Source: Paracoccaceae bacterium
Lineage (GTDB): Bacteria; Pseudomonadota; Alphaproteobacteria; Rhodobacterales; Rhodobacteraceae
NCBI GenBank assembly: GCA_020446815.1
Contig: JAGRDY010000014.1
Span: forward strand, 1 to 64,000
Direction of reading: 5' to 3'
DNA length: 64,000 nucleotides
In this document: piece by piece, positions 26,154 to 34,486 of the stretch
Layout of the letters: every line of letters starts with the position of its first letter
How positions within the stretch are numbered: position 1 is the stretch's first letter
Translations under genes and position numbers: made by a program
Notes under the pieces: generated by a model
What the model saw: the letters and a program-made list of their open reading frames with translations, nothing else
The model's database searches: none
What the model was told of the DNA's origin: nothing

Positions 26154-27503
26154 TCAGTTGCCGCAGGTTTCCAGGTTGGCCAGCGCCGCATCGCCCTCGG
26201 CCTGGGTCATGTAGCGGCTCCAGCCGAGGCGATAGGTCAGCCCGTTGTCCGCCTTGTTGATGAACTGCGCCGCCACGCCCCCGTCCGGCGCCAGAATGAG
26301 AATGCGCCCCGAGTTCTCTTCCTCGACGAAGATCCCGCCCTCCGGAAGCAGGGTGAAAAGCCCCTCGAACACCGTTTTGACATCGGCCGCCTCGAAGGCC
26401 TCCGCCCAGGGAAAGCTCACCTCGTCGGTGGCGAAATCATAAACCGCAATGCGGTTGGTGCCATGAATGCGCGCGCCATTGCCCCGGTCGTAGGCCTGGT
26501 TGTCGAAAACCGCGATCCGGTGATCGTCGATCATGTCGACATCGTGCTGCGCCAGCCATGGCCCTTGCCGCATCCAGACGATTTCGTCGCTTGACGGGCG
26601 ATATAGCATGACCGTCGCGGTGTGGCGGAAGCTCAGGAACAGATCGCCCTTGCGCCAATAGGGCCCATCTTCCAGAACCGGCTGGATGTCGTTCAGATGC
26701 AGCGGGTCGGGCTGGTAGCGTCCGGCCGTGAATAGCGTGTGTTCCATCCCGTGATCGAGATAGATCCGCGGCACCGATTTCTGCCACAGGATATTGCCCG
26801 CGCCATCGACATGCACCAGGGTATCTTCGACGAAGCTTTCGGGCACCTCGTCGATGGTGTGCGGCTGCACCTGGCCGGGCACCCAGAAACCGCCCGCACC
26901 ATCGCTTTCCGTGGAGTGATGCGCCAGAAAACTGTCCTGGACCCAGAGCCGCCTGGCGCAGCCATCCAGCCCCATCAGGTACGACTGGTGATCCTTGATC
27001 ACCAACTGGCCCTCTGGCGTCAGATAGGGGTGAATCGCCCTGTATGACCGCTGATTGGCGAAACTGCCCTGACTGAACCGCTCCTTGCCCGGCGTCCCGG
27101 CCATCAGCGCCTGCGCATCGATCTGCCAGTCATGCCTGATGGTGCCGTCGGCCAGCGATACCAGTTCGACCACATGATGCCCCTTGGCGCGGTCGTGGCG
27201 CGACAAGAGCACATAACCCGACGGGCGCGCATGGCGATCGTCGAAAAACGTCCAGCCGCCCGGAGCGTCGCGGAACCGTTCGGGCAGAAACCCTGCCATC
27301 CTGCGGTCTTCCTCGGTCAGGGTCTTGATGGTTCGCGGAATTTCGGCGATCGCCACGGCGGTCTGGCCAAGCCTGCCAAATCCGTCGCGCTTGCGTTCAC
27401 CTTCCAGCACCACCGCGCCAAAGCCGATCATGGCCAGCAACCCCGCCAGCACGATCAACAGCACCACCCACAATTCCACCCGGGCAAAAATCAGTTTGTT
27501 CAT
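26154..27503 (-). CDS. Arylsulfotransferase (ASST)-family-like membrane-anchored protein
   Basis: The 449-residue protein starts with an N-terminal membrane anchor (LWVVLLIVLAGLLAMIGFGA) followed by a beta-propeller-like periplasmic domain. Blocks such as DHGMEHTLFTAG, FRHTATVMLYRPSSDEIVW, AQHDVDMIDDHRIAVFDN and NSGRILILAPDGG resemble arylsulfotransferase family proteins, where conserved histidines carry or bind the sulfate. Enzyme activity is not demonstrated by sequence. The C-terminal segment contains a single Cys near the end. It is convergent with rne and divergent from ccdA. Confidence 0.7.
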   Translation of the reverse strand: MNKLIFARVELWVVLLIVLAGLLAMIGFGAVVLEGERKRDGFGRLGQTAVAIAEIPRTIKTLTEEDRRMAGFLPERFRDAPGGWTFFDDRHARPSGYVLLSRHDRAKGHHVVELVSLADGTIRHDWQIDAQALMAGTPGKERFSQGSFANQRSYRAIHPYLTPEGQLVIKDHQSYLMGLDGCARRLWVQDSFLAHHSTESDGAGGFWVPGQVQPHTIDEVPESFVEDTLVHVDGAGNILWQKSVPRIYLDHGMEHTLFTAGRYQPDPLHLNDIQPVLEDGPYWRKGDLFLSFRHTATVMLYRPSSDEIVWMRQGPWLAQHDVDMIDDHRIAVFDNQAYDRGNGARIHGTNRIAVYDFATDEVSFPWAEAFEAADVKTVFEGLFTLLPEGGIFVEEENSGRILILAPDGGVAAQFINKADNGLTYRLGWSRYMTQAEGDAALANLETCGN

Positions 27504-27530
27504 TCCTCATCGCCCTGCGAACTGGTTTCG

Positions 27531-27566
27531 GTCAATCCGGTCAAGCCGGTCAATCCGGTCAAGCCT
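27531..27566. repeat. Four 9-bp tandem units (GTCAAKCCG)
   Basis: Four consecutive units GTCAATCCG, GTCAAGCCG, GTCAATCCG, GTCAAGCCT alternate T and G at the sixth base, so the true period is 18 bp. They lie 27 bp upstream of the ASST-like start. Confidence 0.7.
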
Positions 27567-27762
27567 AGCACGAACGAAAAATCCCGCGCCAGCCCTGCCG
27601 CCCGCGAACCCGGGGCGCTCCCGCCGATGTCAACGGGTGCGCAACAATGCCCGCCGCAGCGCCGCATCATCTTGCGATCCTGCCATCCGCCCACGCGGTT
27701 GTGTGGCTTTGTGGCGCTTTGCCCCCGTGACGCCGGGGCGGGCTTGGGGTAAGGCTGGCGCC

Positions 27763-28515
27763 ATGTTCGATACATCCATCATCGACGCGGGGTTCGCGCT
27801 GGCCGCACTCGTCGCCCTGATCGCGGGCCTGCTGTCGTTTCTCAGCCCCTGCGTGCTGCCCATCGTGCCGCCCTATATCGCCTATATCGGTGGCATCAGC
27901 ATGGCCGAAATGAACCACACCGGCGGCGGGCACCGGCGTGCCCTGCTGCCTGCGGGGTTTTTCGTTCTCGGGCTGTCCACGGTGTTTCTCTTCATGGGCT
28001 TCGCCGCCTCGGCTTTCGGACGGTTCTTCTTGCAGAACCAGCAATGGTTCACGACCCTCTCGGGGGTCATCGTGATGGTGTTCGGGGCGCATTTTCTTGG
28101 TGTCCTGCGGCTCTCCTTTCTCGATCGCGAAGCGCGCATCGACGCGGGCGACCGGGGCGGCTCGTCGCTTGGCGCCTATATCCTCGGGCTTGCCTTCGCC
28201 TTTGGCTGGACGCCCTGCATCGGCCCGCAACTGGGCATGATCCTGTCACTGGCCGCCCAGGACAGCAGCCTTGCGCGCGGCACCACATTGCTGGCCATCT
28301 ATGCGCTGGGGCTGGGCATCCCCTTTCTTCTGGTGGCGGCGTTCTTTCCGCGCCTTGCCGGCGCCATGGGCTTCATGAAACGCCACATGGGCCGCATCGA
28401 ACGGATCATGGGCCTGCTGCTCTGGACGATCGGCCTGCTGATGTTGACCGGCGGCTTCAGCCAGTTTTCCTACTGGCTTCTGGAAACCTTTCCGGGCCTG
28501 GCGCAATTGGGCTGA
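27763..28515 (+). CDS. ccdA: CcdA-type thiol-disulfide transporter
   Basis: The 250-residue inner-membrane protein has six hydrophobic segments. The redox cysteines lie in LSFLSPCVLPIVPPY (helix 1) and GWTPCIGPQLG (helix 4), the two CcdA/DsbD-beta motifs. CcdA passes electrons from cytoplasmic thioredoxin to periplasmic thioredoxins for cytochrome c maturation. A longer frame starts at 27325, but conserved sequence begins at ATG 27763. It stands alone on the plus strand; the dihaem cytochrome at 21854 is a possible beneficiary. Confidence 0.93.
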   Translation: MFDTSIIDAGFALAALVALIAGLLSFLSPCVLPIVPPYIAYIGGISMAEMNHTGGGHRRALLPAGFFVLGLSTVFLFMGFAASAFGRFFLQNQQWFTTLSGVIVMVFGAHFLGVLRLSFLDREARIDAGDRGGSSLGAYILGLAFAFGWTPCIGPQLGMILSLAAQDSSLARGTTLLAIYALGLGIPFLLVAAFFPRLAGAMGFMKRHMGRIERIMGLLLWTIGLLMLTGGFSQFSYWLLETFPGLAQLG

Positions 28516-28613
28516 CAGCCTGCGCAATTTCGTAAAACGCAAAAAATTCTTCGCAAACGGATAACACGATTCGGCCTTGCCGGATATAGTTGCGCCAATC
28601 GCGGAGGATCGCC

Positions 28614-29531
28614 ATGCCACTTGCCATGAACAAGGACGTATTCATCACCTGTGCCGTCACCGGATCGGGCAGCACCCAGGATCGTAGCCCGCATGTGCCG
28701 CGCTCGCCCAAGCAGATAGCCGAAAGCGCGATTGCCGCCGCCCGGGCCGGTGCCGCCGTCGTCCATTGCCATGTGCGCGACCCGGAAACCGGCAAGCCCT
28801 CGCGCGATGTGAAATATTACCGCGAAGTGACCGAACGCATTCGCGACAGCGCCACCGATGTCGTGCTCAACCTCACCGCCGGAATGGGCGGCGACATCAC
28901 CTTCGGGCCGGTCGAAAGCCCGCTGCCGGTCAACCCCAAGGGCACCGACATGGCGGGCGCCAGCGAACGCATGGCCCACGTCGCCGACTGCCTGCCCGAA
29001 ATCTGCACCCTCGATTGCGGCACGATGAACTTCAACGAGGCCGATTATGTGATGACCAACACGCCGGGCATGTTGCGGGCGATGGGGCAGATGATGACCG
29101 ATCTGGGCGTCTGCCCCGAGATCGAGGCCTTCGACACCGGCCATCTGTGGTTCGCGAAGGAACTGGTCAAGGAAGGCGTGCTGAAATCGCCCGCCCTCGT
29201 GCAGCTTTGCATGGGCGTGCCCTGGGGGGCGCCCAACGACCTCAACACATTCATGGCAATGGTCAACAATGTGCCGCCGGACTGGCACTGGTCGGCCTTC
29301 TCGCTGGGGCGCGACCAGATGGCCTATGTCGCCGCCTCGGTCCTTGCGGGCGGCAATGTCCGCGTCGGGCTCGAAGACAACCTCTGGATTGCCAAGGGCC
29401 AGCTTGCGACCAACGCGCAGCTTGTCGAACGCGCGGTGTCGATCGTCGAGAACATGGGCGCGAAGGTCATCGGCCCGCAGGAGGTGCGCCAACGCCTCGG
29501 CCTGACCAAGCGGGCGCCCAAGGCGCGCTGA
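28614..29531 (+). CDS. cdhC: BKACE enzyme, probable 3-dehydrocarnitine cleavage
   Basis: The 305-residue protein belongs to the BKACE (DUF849) family, Zn-dependent enzymes that condense a beta-keto acid with acetyl-CoA to give acetoacetate and a new CoA ester. The metal motif is VVHCHVRDPETG. Other family blocks are NLTAGMGGDITFGP, TLDCGTMNF and EIEAFDTGHLWFAKEL. The adjacent carnitine dehydrogenase-thioesterase fusion makes 3-dehydrocarnitine the likely substrate and betainyl-CoA the product. The ATG at 28614 follows GCGGAGGATCGCC. It is the first gene of the carnitine operon. CGCAAA occurs twice, 14 bp apart, in the promoter region. Confidence 0.88.
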   Translation: MPLAMNKDVFITCAVTGSGSTQDRSPHVPRSPKQIAESAIAAARAGAAVVHCHVRDPETGKPSRDVKYYREVTERIRDSATDVVLNLTAGMGGDITFGPVESPLPVNPKGTDMAGASERMAHVADCLPEICTLDCGTMNFNEADYVMTNTPGMLRAMGQMMTDLGVCPEIEAFDTGHLWFAKELVKEGVLKSPALVQLCMGVPWGAPNDLNTFMAMVNNVPPDWHWSAFSLGRDQMAYVAASVLAGGNVRVGLEDNLWIAKGQLATNAQLVERAVSIVENMGAKVIGPQEVRQRLGLTKRAPKAR

Positions 29532-29625
29532 TCCGGGGCATGTCAGGCAACTCTACCCGCCATCCATTTCGCCGACACTCTGCCGACGCGGGGCAGACCG
29601 GCCCGAACCAGGGAAAGAACTCTTC

Positions 29626-31089
29626 ATGACGCGCAAGGCGGCAATCATCGGCGGGGGCGTGATCGGCGGCGGCTGGGCGGCGCGCTTCTTGCTGAACGGC
29701 TGGAATGTCTCGGTTTTCGATCCCGACCCGGAGGCGGAACGCAAGATCGGCGAGGTGCTGGCCAACGCCCGTGCCGCATTGCCCGCGCTGTCGGACGTGC
29801 CGATGCCCGCCGAGGGCAGCCTGCGCTTTGCCAAGAACATTGACGGCGCCGTGAAAGGCGCTGATTACATTCAGGAATCCGTCTCCGAGCGGCTTGATTT
29901 GAAACATCGCGTCTTTGCCCAGATCCAGGCCGCGTCAAAGGGCGTTCCGATCGGCTCATCGACCTCGGGCTTCAAGCCTTCCGAACTCCAGCAAGCTGCG
30001 GCCGACCCTGCGACGATCTTCGTGGCCCACCCCTTCAATCCGGTCTATCTGCTGCCTCTCGCCGAAGTGGTCCCGAGTGCCGAATCAAACCCCGAACTCA
30101 TCGAACGCGCCAAGGACATCCTGCGCGAAATCGGCATGTTCCCGCTTCATGTCCGCAAGGAAATCGACGCTCATATCGCCGACCGTTTTCTCGAAGCCGT
30201 CTGGCGCGAGGCGCTCTGGCTGGTCAAGGATGGTGTCGCCACCACCGAGGAGATCGACGAGGCCATCCGCATGGGTTTCGGGCTGCGCTGGGGCCAGATG
30301 GGGCTTTTTGAAACCTACCGTGTGGCCGGTGGCGAAGCCGGCATGAAACATTTCATGGCCCAGTTCGGCCCCTGTCTTCAGTGGCCCTGGACGAAACTCA
30401 TGGATGTGCCTGAGTTCACGGAAGAACTGGTCGACCTGATCGCCGGGCAATCGGACGCGCAATCGGGAAACTACACCATCCGGGAACTGGAGCGCATTCG
30501 CGATTCCAACCTCATCGGTTTCATGCGCGCCCTGAAAGACCGCAACTGGGGCGCGGGCCGCGTGCTGCGCGAACACGACGACCGCCGCCGCGCCGCGTTC
30601 CACCAAACCGTCAAGACCGGCCAGGGTGCCCCGCTCGTGATCGCCCACATGCAGGTTCTGCCAGGCTGGATCGACTATAACGGGCATATGACCGAAAGCC
30701 GGTATTTGTTCGCAGCATCAGAGACTTCGGACGCGTTCCTGCGGTTGATCGGCGCTGATATGGACTATGTGGCGGGCGGTCACAGCTACTATACCGTCGA
30801 AACCCATATCATGCATCTCGGCGAAGCCAGGCTGGGCGACCGCCTGACCGGCAGCATCCAGATACTCGGCAGCGACGACAAGCGCATTCACGCCTTCATC
30901 CGCATCCAGCGGGGCACCGAAACGCTGGCCAGCCTCGAGCAGATGTTCCTTCATGTCGACATGAACGCCGGTCGCGCCTGCCCCGCGGCTGCCGATGTGC
31001 TCGCCCGTCTCGCGCCGATCGCCGAGGCCCACCAGTCGCTGCCCCGGCCAGATGCCGCCGGCCGCCATGTCGGACAGGGGAAAAACTGA
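29626..31089 (+). CDS. cdhA: Carnitine 3-dehydrogenase fused to betainyl-CoA thioesterase
   Basis: The 487-residue protein joins two enzymes. Residues 1 to about 320 form a 3-hydroxyacyl-CoA-dehydrogenase-like NAD+ enzyme (IIGGGVIGGGWAARF and VAHPFNPVYLLPLAEVVPS), the L-carnitine dehydrogenase fold. Residues about 335-480 form a hotdog thioesterase with DYNGHMTESRYL and ETHIMHLGEARLGD. The first part would oxidise L-carnitine to 3-dehydrocarnitine, and the second would hydrolyse betainyl-CoA made by the BKACE upstream. In some bacteria these are separate genes. Its stop overlaps the next start by one base (TGATG). Confidence 0.9.
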   Translation: MTRKAAIIGGGVIGGGWAARFLLNGWNVSVFDPDPEAERKIGEVLANARAALPALSDVPMPAEGSLRFAKNIDGAVKGADYIQESVSERLDLKHRVFAQIQAASKGVPIGSSTSGFKPSELQQAAADPATIFVAHPFNPVYLLPLAEVVPSAESNPELIERAKDILREIGMFPLHVRKEIDAHIADRFLEAVWREALWLVKDGVATTEEIDEAIRMGFGLRWGQMGLFETYRVAGGEAGMKHFMAQFGPCLQWPWTKLMDVPEFTEELVDLIAGQSDAQSGNYTIRELERIRDSNLIGFMRALKDRNWGAGRVLREHDDRRRAAFHQTVKTGQGAPLVIAHMQVLPGWIDYNGHMTESRYLFAASETSDAFLRLIGADMDYVAGGHSYYTVETHIMHLGEARLGDRLTGSIQILGSDDKRIHAFIRIQRGTETLASLEQMFLHVDMNAGRACPAAADVLARLAPIAEAHQSLPRPDAAGRHVGQGKN

Positions 31090-32252
31090 TGGACTTCGGG
31101 CTGAGCGACGAACAGAAGATGATCGTCGAGACGACGCGCGCCTTCGTCGAAAACGAGCTTTACCCGCATGAGGCCGAGGTCGAACGCAGCGGCCATCTGC
31201 GCATGGAACTGGTCCGGGAAATCCAGGCCAAGGCGATCGCGGCGGGGCTTTATGCGGCCAACATGCCCGAAGAGGTCGGCGGGGCGGGGCTCGATACCCT
31301 GACCTGGCTGCTTTATGAAAAGGAACTGGGGCGGGCCAATTACGCGCTGCACTGGAGCTGTGTCGCCCGGCCTTCGAATATTCTGCTGGCCGGCACGGAA
31401 GAACAGAAGGAACGCTACCTTTATCCTTGTGTTCGCGGCGAAAAGTGGGATTGCCTGGCGATGACCGAACCCTCCGCGGGCTCGGATCTGCGCGGCATGA
31501 AAGCCACGGCCAGGGCCGACGGCGACGATTTCATCCTCAGCGGCACCAAGCATTTCATCAGCCACGCCGATATCGCCGATTTCGCCATCGTCTTCATGGC
31601 CACCGGCGAACAGGACACCCCGCGCGGGCCGAAGAAACTGATCACCGCCTTTTTCGTCGACAAGGGCACGCCCGGCTTTGCGGTCCGCGACGGCTACCGC
31701 AACGTCAGCCACCGCGGCTATTCCAACGCCGTGCTGGAATTCGACGACTGCCGGCTGCCGAAAACCGCCATTCTCGGTGCGTTGCACAAGGGCTTCGATG
31801 TCGCCAATACCTGGCTGGGCGCCACGCGGTTGCAGGTGGCCTCGACCTGCCTCGGCCGGGCCGAACGCGCCTTGGGTCATGCCATCCACTACGCGGCAGA
31901 GCGCGAACAGTTTGGCCAGAAGATCGGCAAGTTTCAGGGAATATCCTTTAAACTGGCGGATATGGCGATGGAACTCAAAGCGGCGGAGCTTTTGACGCGC
32001 GAAGCCGCGTGGCGTTTCGATCAGGGCACGGTGAGCGAATCCGACATGTCGATGGCCAAGCTCAAGGCCACCGAGGTGCTTGCCTTCATCGCCGATGCGG
32101 CAATCCAGATCCATGGCGGCATGGGGCTGATGGACGATCTGCCTCTCGAACGTATCTGGCGCGACGCCCGCGTCGAGCGGATTTGGGAAGGCACCAGCGA
32201 AATCCAGCGCCATATCATCAGCCGCGAACTCTTGCGGCCCCTGGGGGCCTGA
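31089..32252 (+). CDS. Acyl-CoA dehydrogenase, probably gamma-butyrobetainyl-CoA
   Basis: A 387-residue FAD enzyme of standard acyl-CoA dehydrogenase length. Blocks are CLAMTEPSAGSDLRGMKATA (FAD/substrate region), KHFISHADIADFAI, and the C-terminal QIHGGMGLMDDLPLERIWRD followed by VERIWEGTSEIQR. Its place between the carnitine dehydrogenase fusion and the acyl-CoA synthetase/CaiD pair suggests oxidation of gamma-butyrobetainyl-CoA to crotonobetainyl-CoA. Substrate is inferred from context. The catalytic glutamate cannot be fixed with certainty by eye. A terminator-like hairpin follows at 32264. Confidence 0.88.
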   Translation: MDFGLSDEQKMIVETTRAFVENELYPHEAEVERSGHLRMELVREIQAKAIAAGLYAANMPEEVGGAGLDTLTWLLYEKELGRANYALHWSCVARPSNILLAGTEEQKERYLYPCVRGEKWDCLAMTEPSAGSDLRGMKATARADGDDFILSGTKHFISHADIADFAIVFMATGEQDTPRGPKKLITAFFVDKGTPGFAVRDGYRNVSHRGYSNAVLEFDDCRLPKTAILGALHKGFDVANTWLGATRLQVASTCLGRAERALGHAIHYAAEREQFGQKIGKFQGISFKLADMAMELKAAELLTREAAWRFDQGTVSESDMSMAKLKATEVLAFIADAAIQIHGGMGLMDDLPLERIWRDARVERIWEGTSEIQRHIISRELLRPLGA

Positions 32253-32263
32253 AAAACGCGATG

Positions 32264-32283
32264 CCTCCGGCGGAGGTATTTTT
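32264..32283 (+). terminator. Short hairpin with T-run after the acyl-CoA dehydrogenase
   Basis: CCTCC-GGC-GGAGG is followed by TATTTTT, 12 bp after the stop. It forms the outer edge of the inverted-repeat element described at 32272-32434. Confidence 0.6.
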
Positions 32284-32434
32284 GAACAGAAGAAGTAACA
32301 CACGGTTAACCATGACACGGCAAAGTGGACAGGCGGTACAGGCGGAGGCGCCGATGACCGCAACAGGAGACGGCGCTCTGCTTCCGCCACAGGGGGCAGG
32401 GCGCTCGCTGTTTCTTCTGTTTGCAAATACCTCG
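32272..32434. repeat. Intergenic element bounded by 22-bp inverted repeats
   Basis: GAGGTATTTTTGAACAGAAG at 32273-32292 and its inverted copy near 32413-32434 (reverse complement GAGGTATTTGCAAACAGAAG) agree at about 19 of 22 positions. Each faces outward with a GC hairpin; CCGGGGC-GGC-GCCCCGG lies at 32439-32455. The roughly 120 bp between them show no credible gene. I recall GAGGTATTTTTGAACAGAAG-like sequence as frequent after genes in Rhodobacteraceae, so this may be a family-wide repeat. Confidence 0.6.
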
Positions 32435-32473
32435 GGGTCCGGGGCGGCGCCCCGGGCGGGCGGGATCTGACGG

Positions 32474-34486
32474 ATGCCCGCGATGAACCGCGATCTTTCC
32501 CGCTTGCTGCGCCCTTCCTCGATCGCCGTCATGGGCTCTGTCTGGGCCGAAAACGTGATCGCCCAGTGCCGGAAGATGGCGTTTGGCGGGCCGGTCTGGC
32601 CGGTTCACCCGACCAAGGCCACCATCGCCGGGCTGAAGGCCTATCCGTCGCTGGCGGCGCTGCCCGCCGCGCCGGATGCGAGCTTTGTCGGGGTCAACCG
32701 CCATGCCACCATCGGTGTCGTCGCCGAGCTTGCCGGTATGGGAGCGGGTGGGGCGATCTGCTTTGCCTCGGGCTGGACCGAGGCGGGCGAGGCGGGGTTG
32801 CAGGCCAGTCTGGTCGAGGCGGCGGGCGACATGCCGATTCTTGGTCCCAATTGCTACGGGGTGATCAACTATCTCGACGGGGTGCTCTTGTGGCCCGACC
32901 AGCACGGCGGGCAGCGGGTGGACAGGGGTGTGGCGCTGCTCAGCCAGTCCTCGAACATCGTCATCAACCTGACGATGCAGGCGCGCGCCTTGCCGATCGC
33001 CTATGTGGCCTGTCTTGGCAATGCCGCCCAGATCGGGCTGGCACAGCTTGCCGCAGCACTTCTGGAAGATGAGCGGGTAAGCGCCATCGGCATCTATGTC
33101 GAGGGTTTCGACGATGCCGCGGGCTTTGCCGCGCTGGCCGAGGCGGCGCGCCGGGCGGGCAAGGGTGTGGTGTGCATCAAGTCCGGCAAGACCAGCGCAT
33201 CGCGCGATGCCGCCGCCTCGCATACCGCATCGCTGGCCGGTGCCGCGGCCGCCTCGTCGGCCTTCCTGCGCCAGGCCGGTGTGGCGGAGGTAACTACCCT
33301 TTCCGAACTCATTGAAACATTGAAGATATTTCACGTTCACGGTCCGCAGATCGGGCGGCGGCTCTGTTCGCTCTCATGCTCGGGGGGCGAGGCCGGGCTG
33401 GTGGCCGATCTGGCCGCGCCTTTCGGGCTGACATTCCCGCCGCCGACGGCGGCGCAACGCCAACGTCTCGGCGACATTCTCGGCCCCATCGTGACCATCG
33501 CCAATCCGCTTGATTATCACACCTTCATCTGGGGCGACGGCCCGCGCACCACCGATGTCTTTACCACGATGCTGGCGGGCTATGATGCGGGTCTGTTCGT
33601 CATCGACCCGCCAAGACCCGACCGTTGCGATCCTTCGTCGTTTCAGCCGGCGCTCGACGCGATCGCCGCGGCGGGCAGGTCGACGGGCAAGCCGGCCTTT
33701 CCGGTGGCGTCGCTGGCGGAGAACTTCGACGAGGATCTGGCCCGCACCATGATGGCCGGGGGTACGGTCGCGCTGATGGGGCTCGAAACCGCGCTGGGGT
33801 CGCTCAGGGCCGCGATGACGCCCGCCGGCCGGCCCGGCTGGCGGCCCCATGCCCCCGCCACCGTCGCGGATGCGCGGCTCATGGACGAATCCGACGCCAA
33901 GGCCCTGCTCGCGCAAGCCGGGGTGGCGATCCCGCACGGCATTGCCGCCCCGACGCTAGCCGAGGCAGGCGCCCTGGCGGGCCGGTTGCGGGCACCGCTG
34001 GTGCTCAAGGGGTTGGGATTCGCCCACAAGAGCGAGGCGGGAGCGGTGCGGCTCGGGCTCGACAACCTTGCCGGCCAGGCCGAAATCGACGGCGCCACGG
34101 GCTATCTGGTCGAGGAGATGGTCACCGGTGCGGTTGCCGAGCTTATCGTCGGTCTGCGCCGCGATCCGGTCTATGGCATCAGCCTGACACTGGGGATGGG
34201 CGGGGTGACGGCAGAGCTTATGGCCGATACGGTCACCCTGATCCTGCCGGCCACGGCAGAGGAAATCCGCGCGGCGCTGATGCGCCTTGCGCTCTGGCCA
34301 CTGCTGGACGGGTATCGGGGGCGGTGCCGGGCCGATGTCGATGCGGTGGTCGCGGTCGCCGGTACCTTGGCCGGGCTGATCGCCGACACCCCGGCGATCG
34401 AGGAAATCGAAATCAACCCGCTGATGGTCTGCCGGCAAGGTGCGGTGGCCGTCGACGCATTGATCAGAAAGGCAGCGACGAGATGA
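32474..34486 (+). CDS. NDP-forming acyl-CoA synthetase, probably for carnitine/butyrobetaine
   Basis: The 670-residue protein fuses the alpha (CoA-binding, Rossmann) and beta (ATP-grasp) parts of ADP-forming acyl-CoA synthetases. Residues 1 to about 450 start LSRLLRPSSIAVMGSVW and include ILGPNCYGVINY and KSGKTSASRDAAASHTASLAG, with the phosphohistidine in the SHTASLAG loop. Residues about 460-670 are ATP-grasp (LVLKGLGFAHKSEAGAVRLG, then EINPLMVC). It would activate crotonobetaine, gamma-butyrobetaine or carnitine to CoA esters. The start could also be the ATG at 32483. It is coupled to the next gene by an ATGA overlap. Confidence 0.85.
   Translation: MPAMNRDLSRLLRPSSIAVMGSVWAENVIAQCRKMAFGGPVWPVHPTKATIAGLKAYPSLAALPAAPDASFVGVNRHATIGVVAELAGMGAGGAICFASGWTEAGEAGLQASLVEAAGDMPILGPNCYGVINYLDGVLLWPDQHGGQRVDRGVALLSQSSNIVINLTMQARALPIAYVACLGNAAQIGLAQLAAALLEDERVSAIGIYVEGFDDAAGFAALAEAARRAGKGVVCIKSGKTSASRDAAASHTASLAGAAAASSAFLRQAGVAEVTTLSELIETLKIFHVHGPQIGRRLCSLSCSGGEAGLVADLAAPFGLTFPPPTAAQRQRLGDILGPIVTIANPLDYHTFIWGDGPRTTDVFTTMLAGYDAGLFVIDPPRPDRCDPSSFQPALDAIAAAGRSTGKPAFPVASLAENFDEDLARTMMAGGTVALMGLETALGSLRAAMTPAGRPGWRPHAPATVADARLMDESDAKALLAQAGVAIPHGIAAPTLAEAGALAGRLRAPLVLKGLGFAHKSEAGAVRLGLDNLAGQAEIDGATGYLVEEMVTGAVAELIVGLRRDPVYGISLTLGMGGVTAELMADTVTLILPATAEEIRAALMRLALWPLLDGYRGRCRADVDAVVAVAGTLAGLIADTPAIEEIEINPLMVCRQGAVAVDALIRKAATR

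Noticed and set aside
27504-27762. Possible CRISPR-like array at the 9-bp repeats
   Set aside because: The units are contiguous with no spacers, so it is a simple tandem repeat. No CRISPR array or cas gene was seen anywhere in the window.
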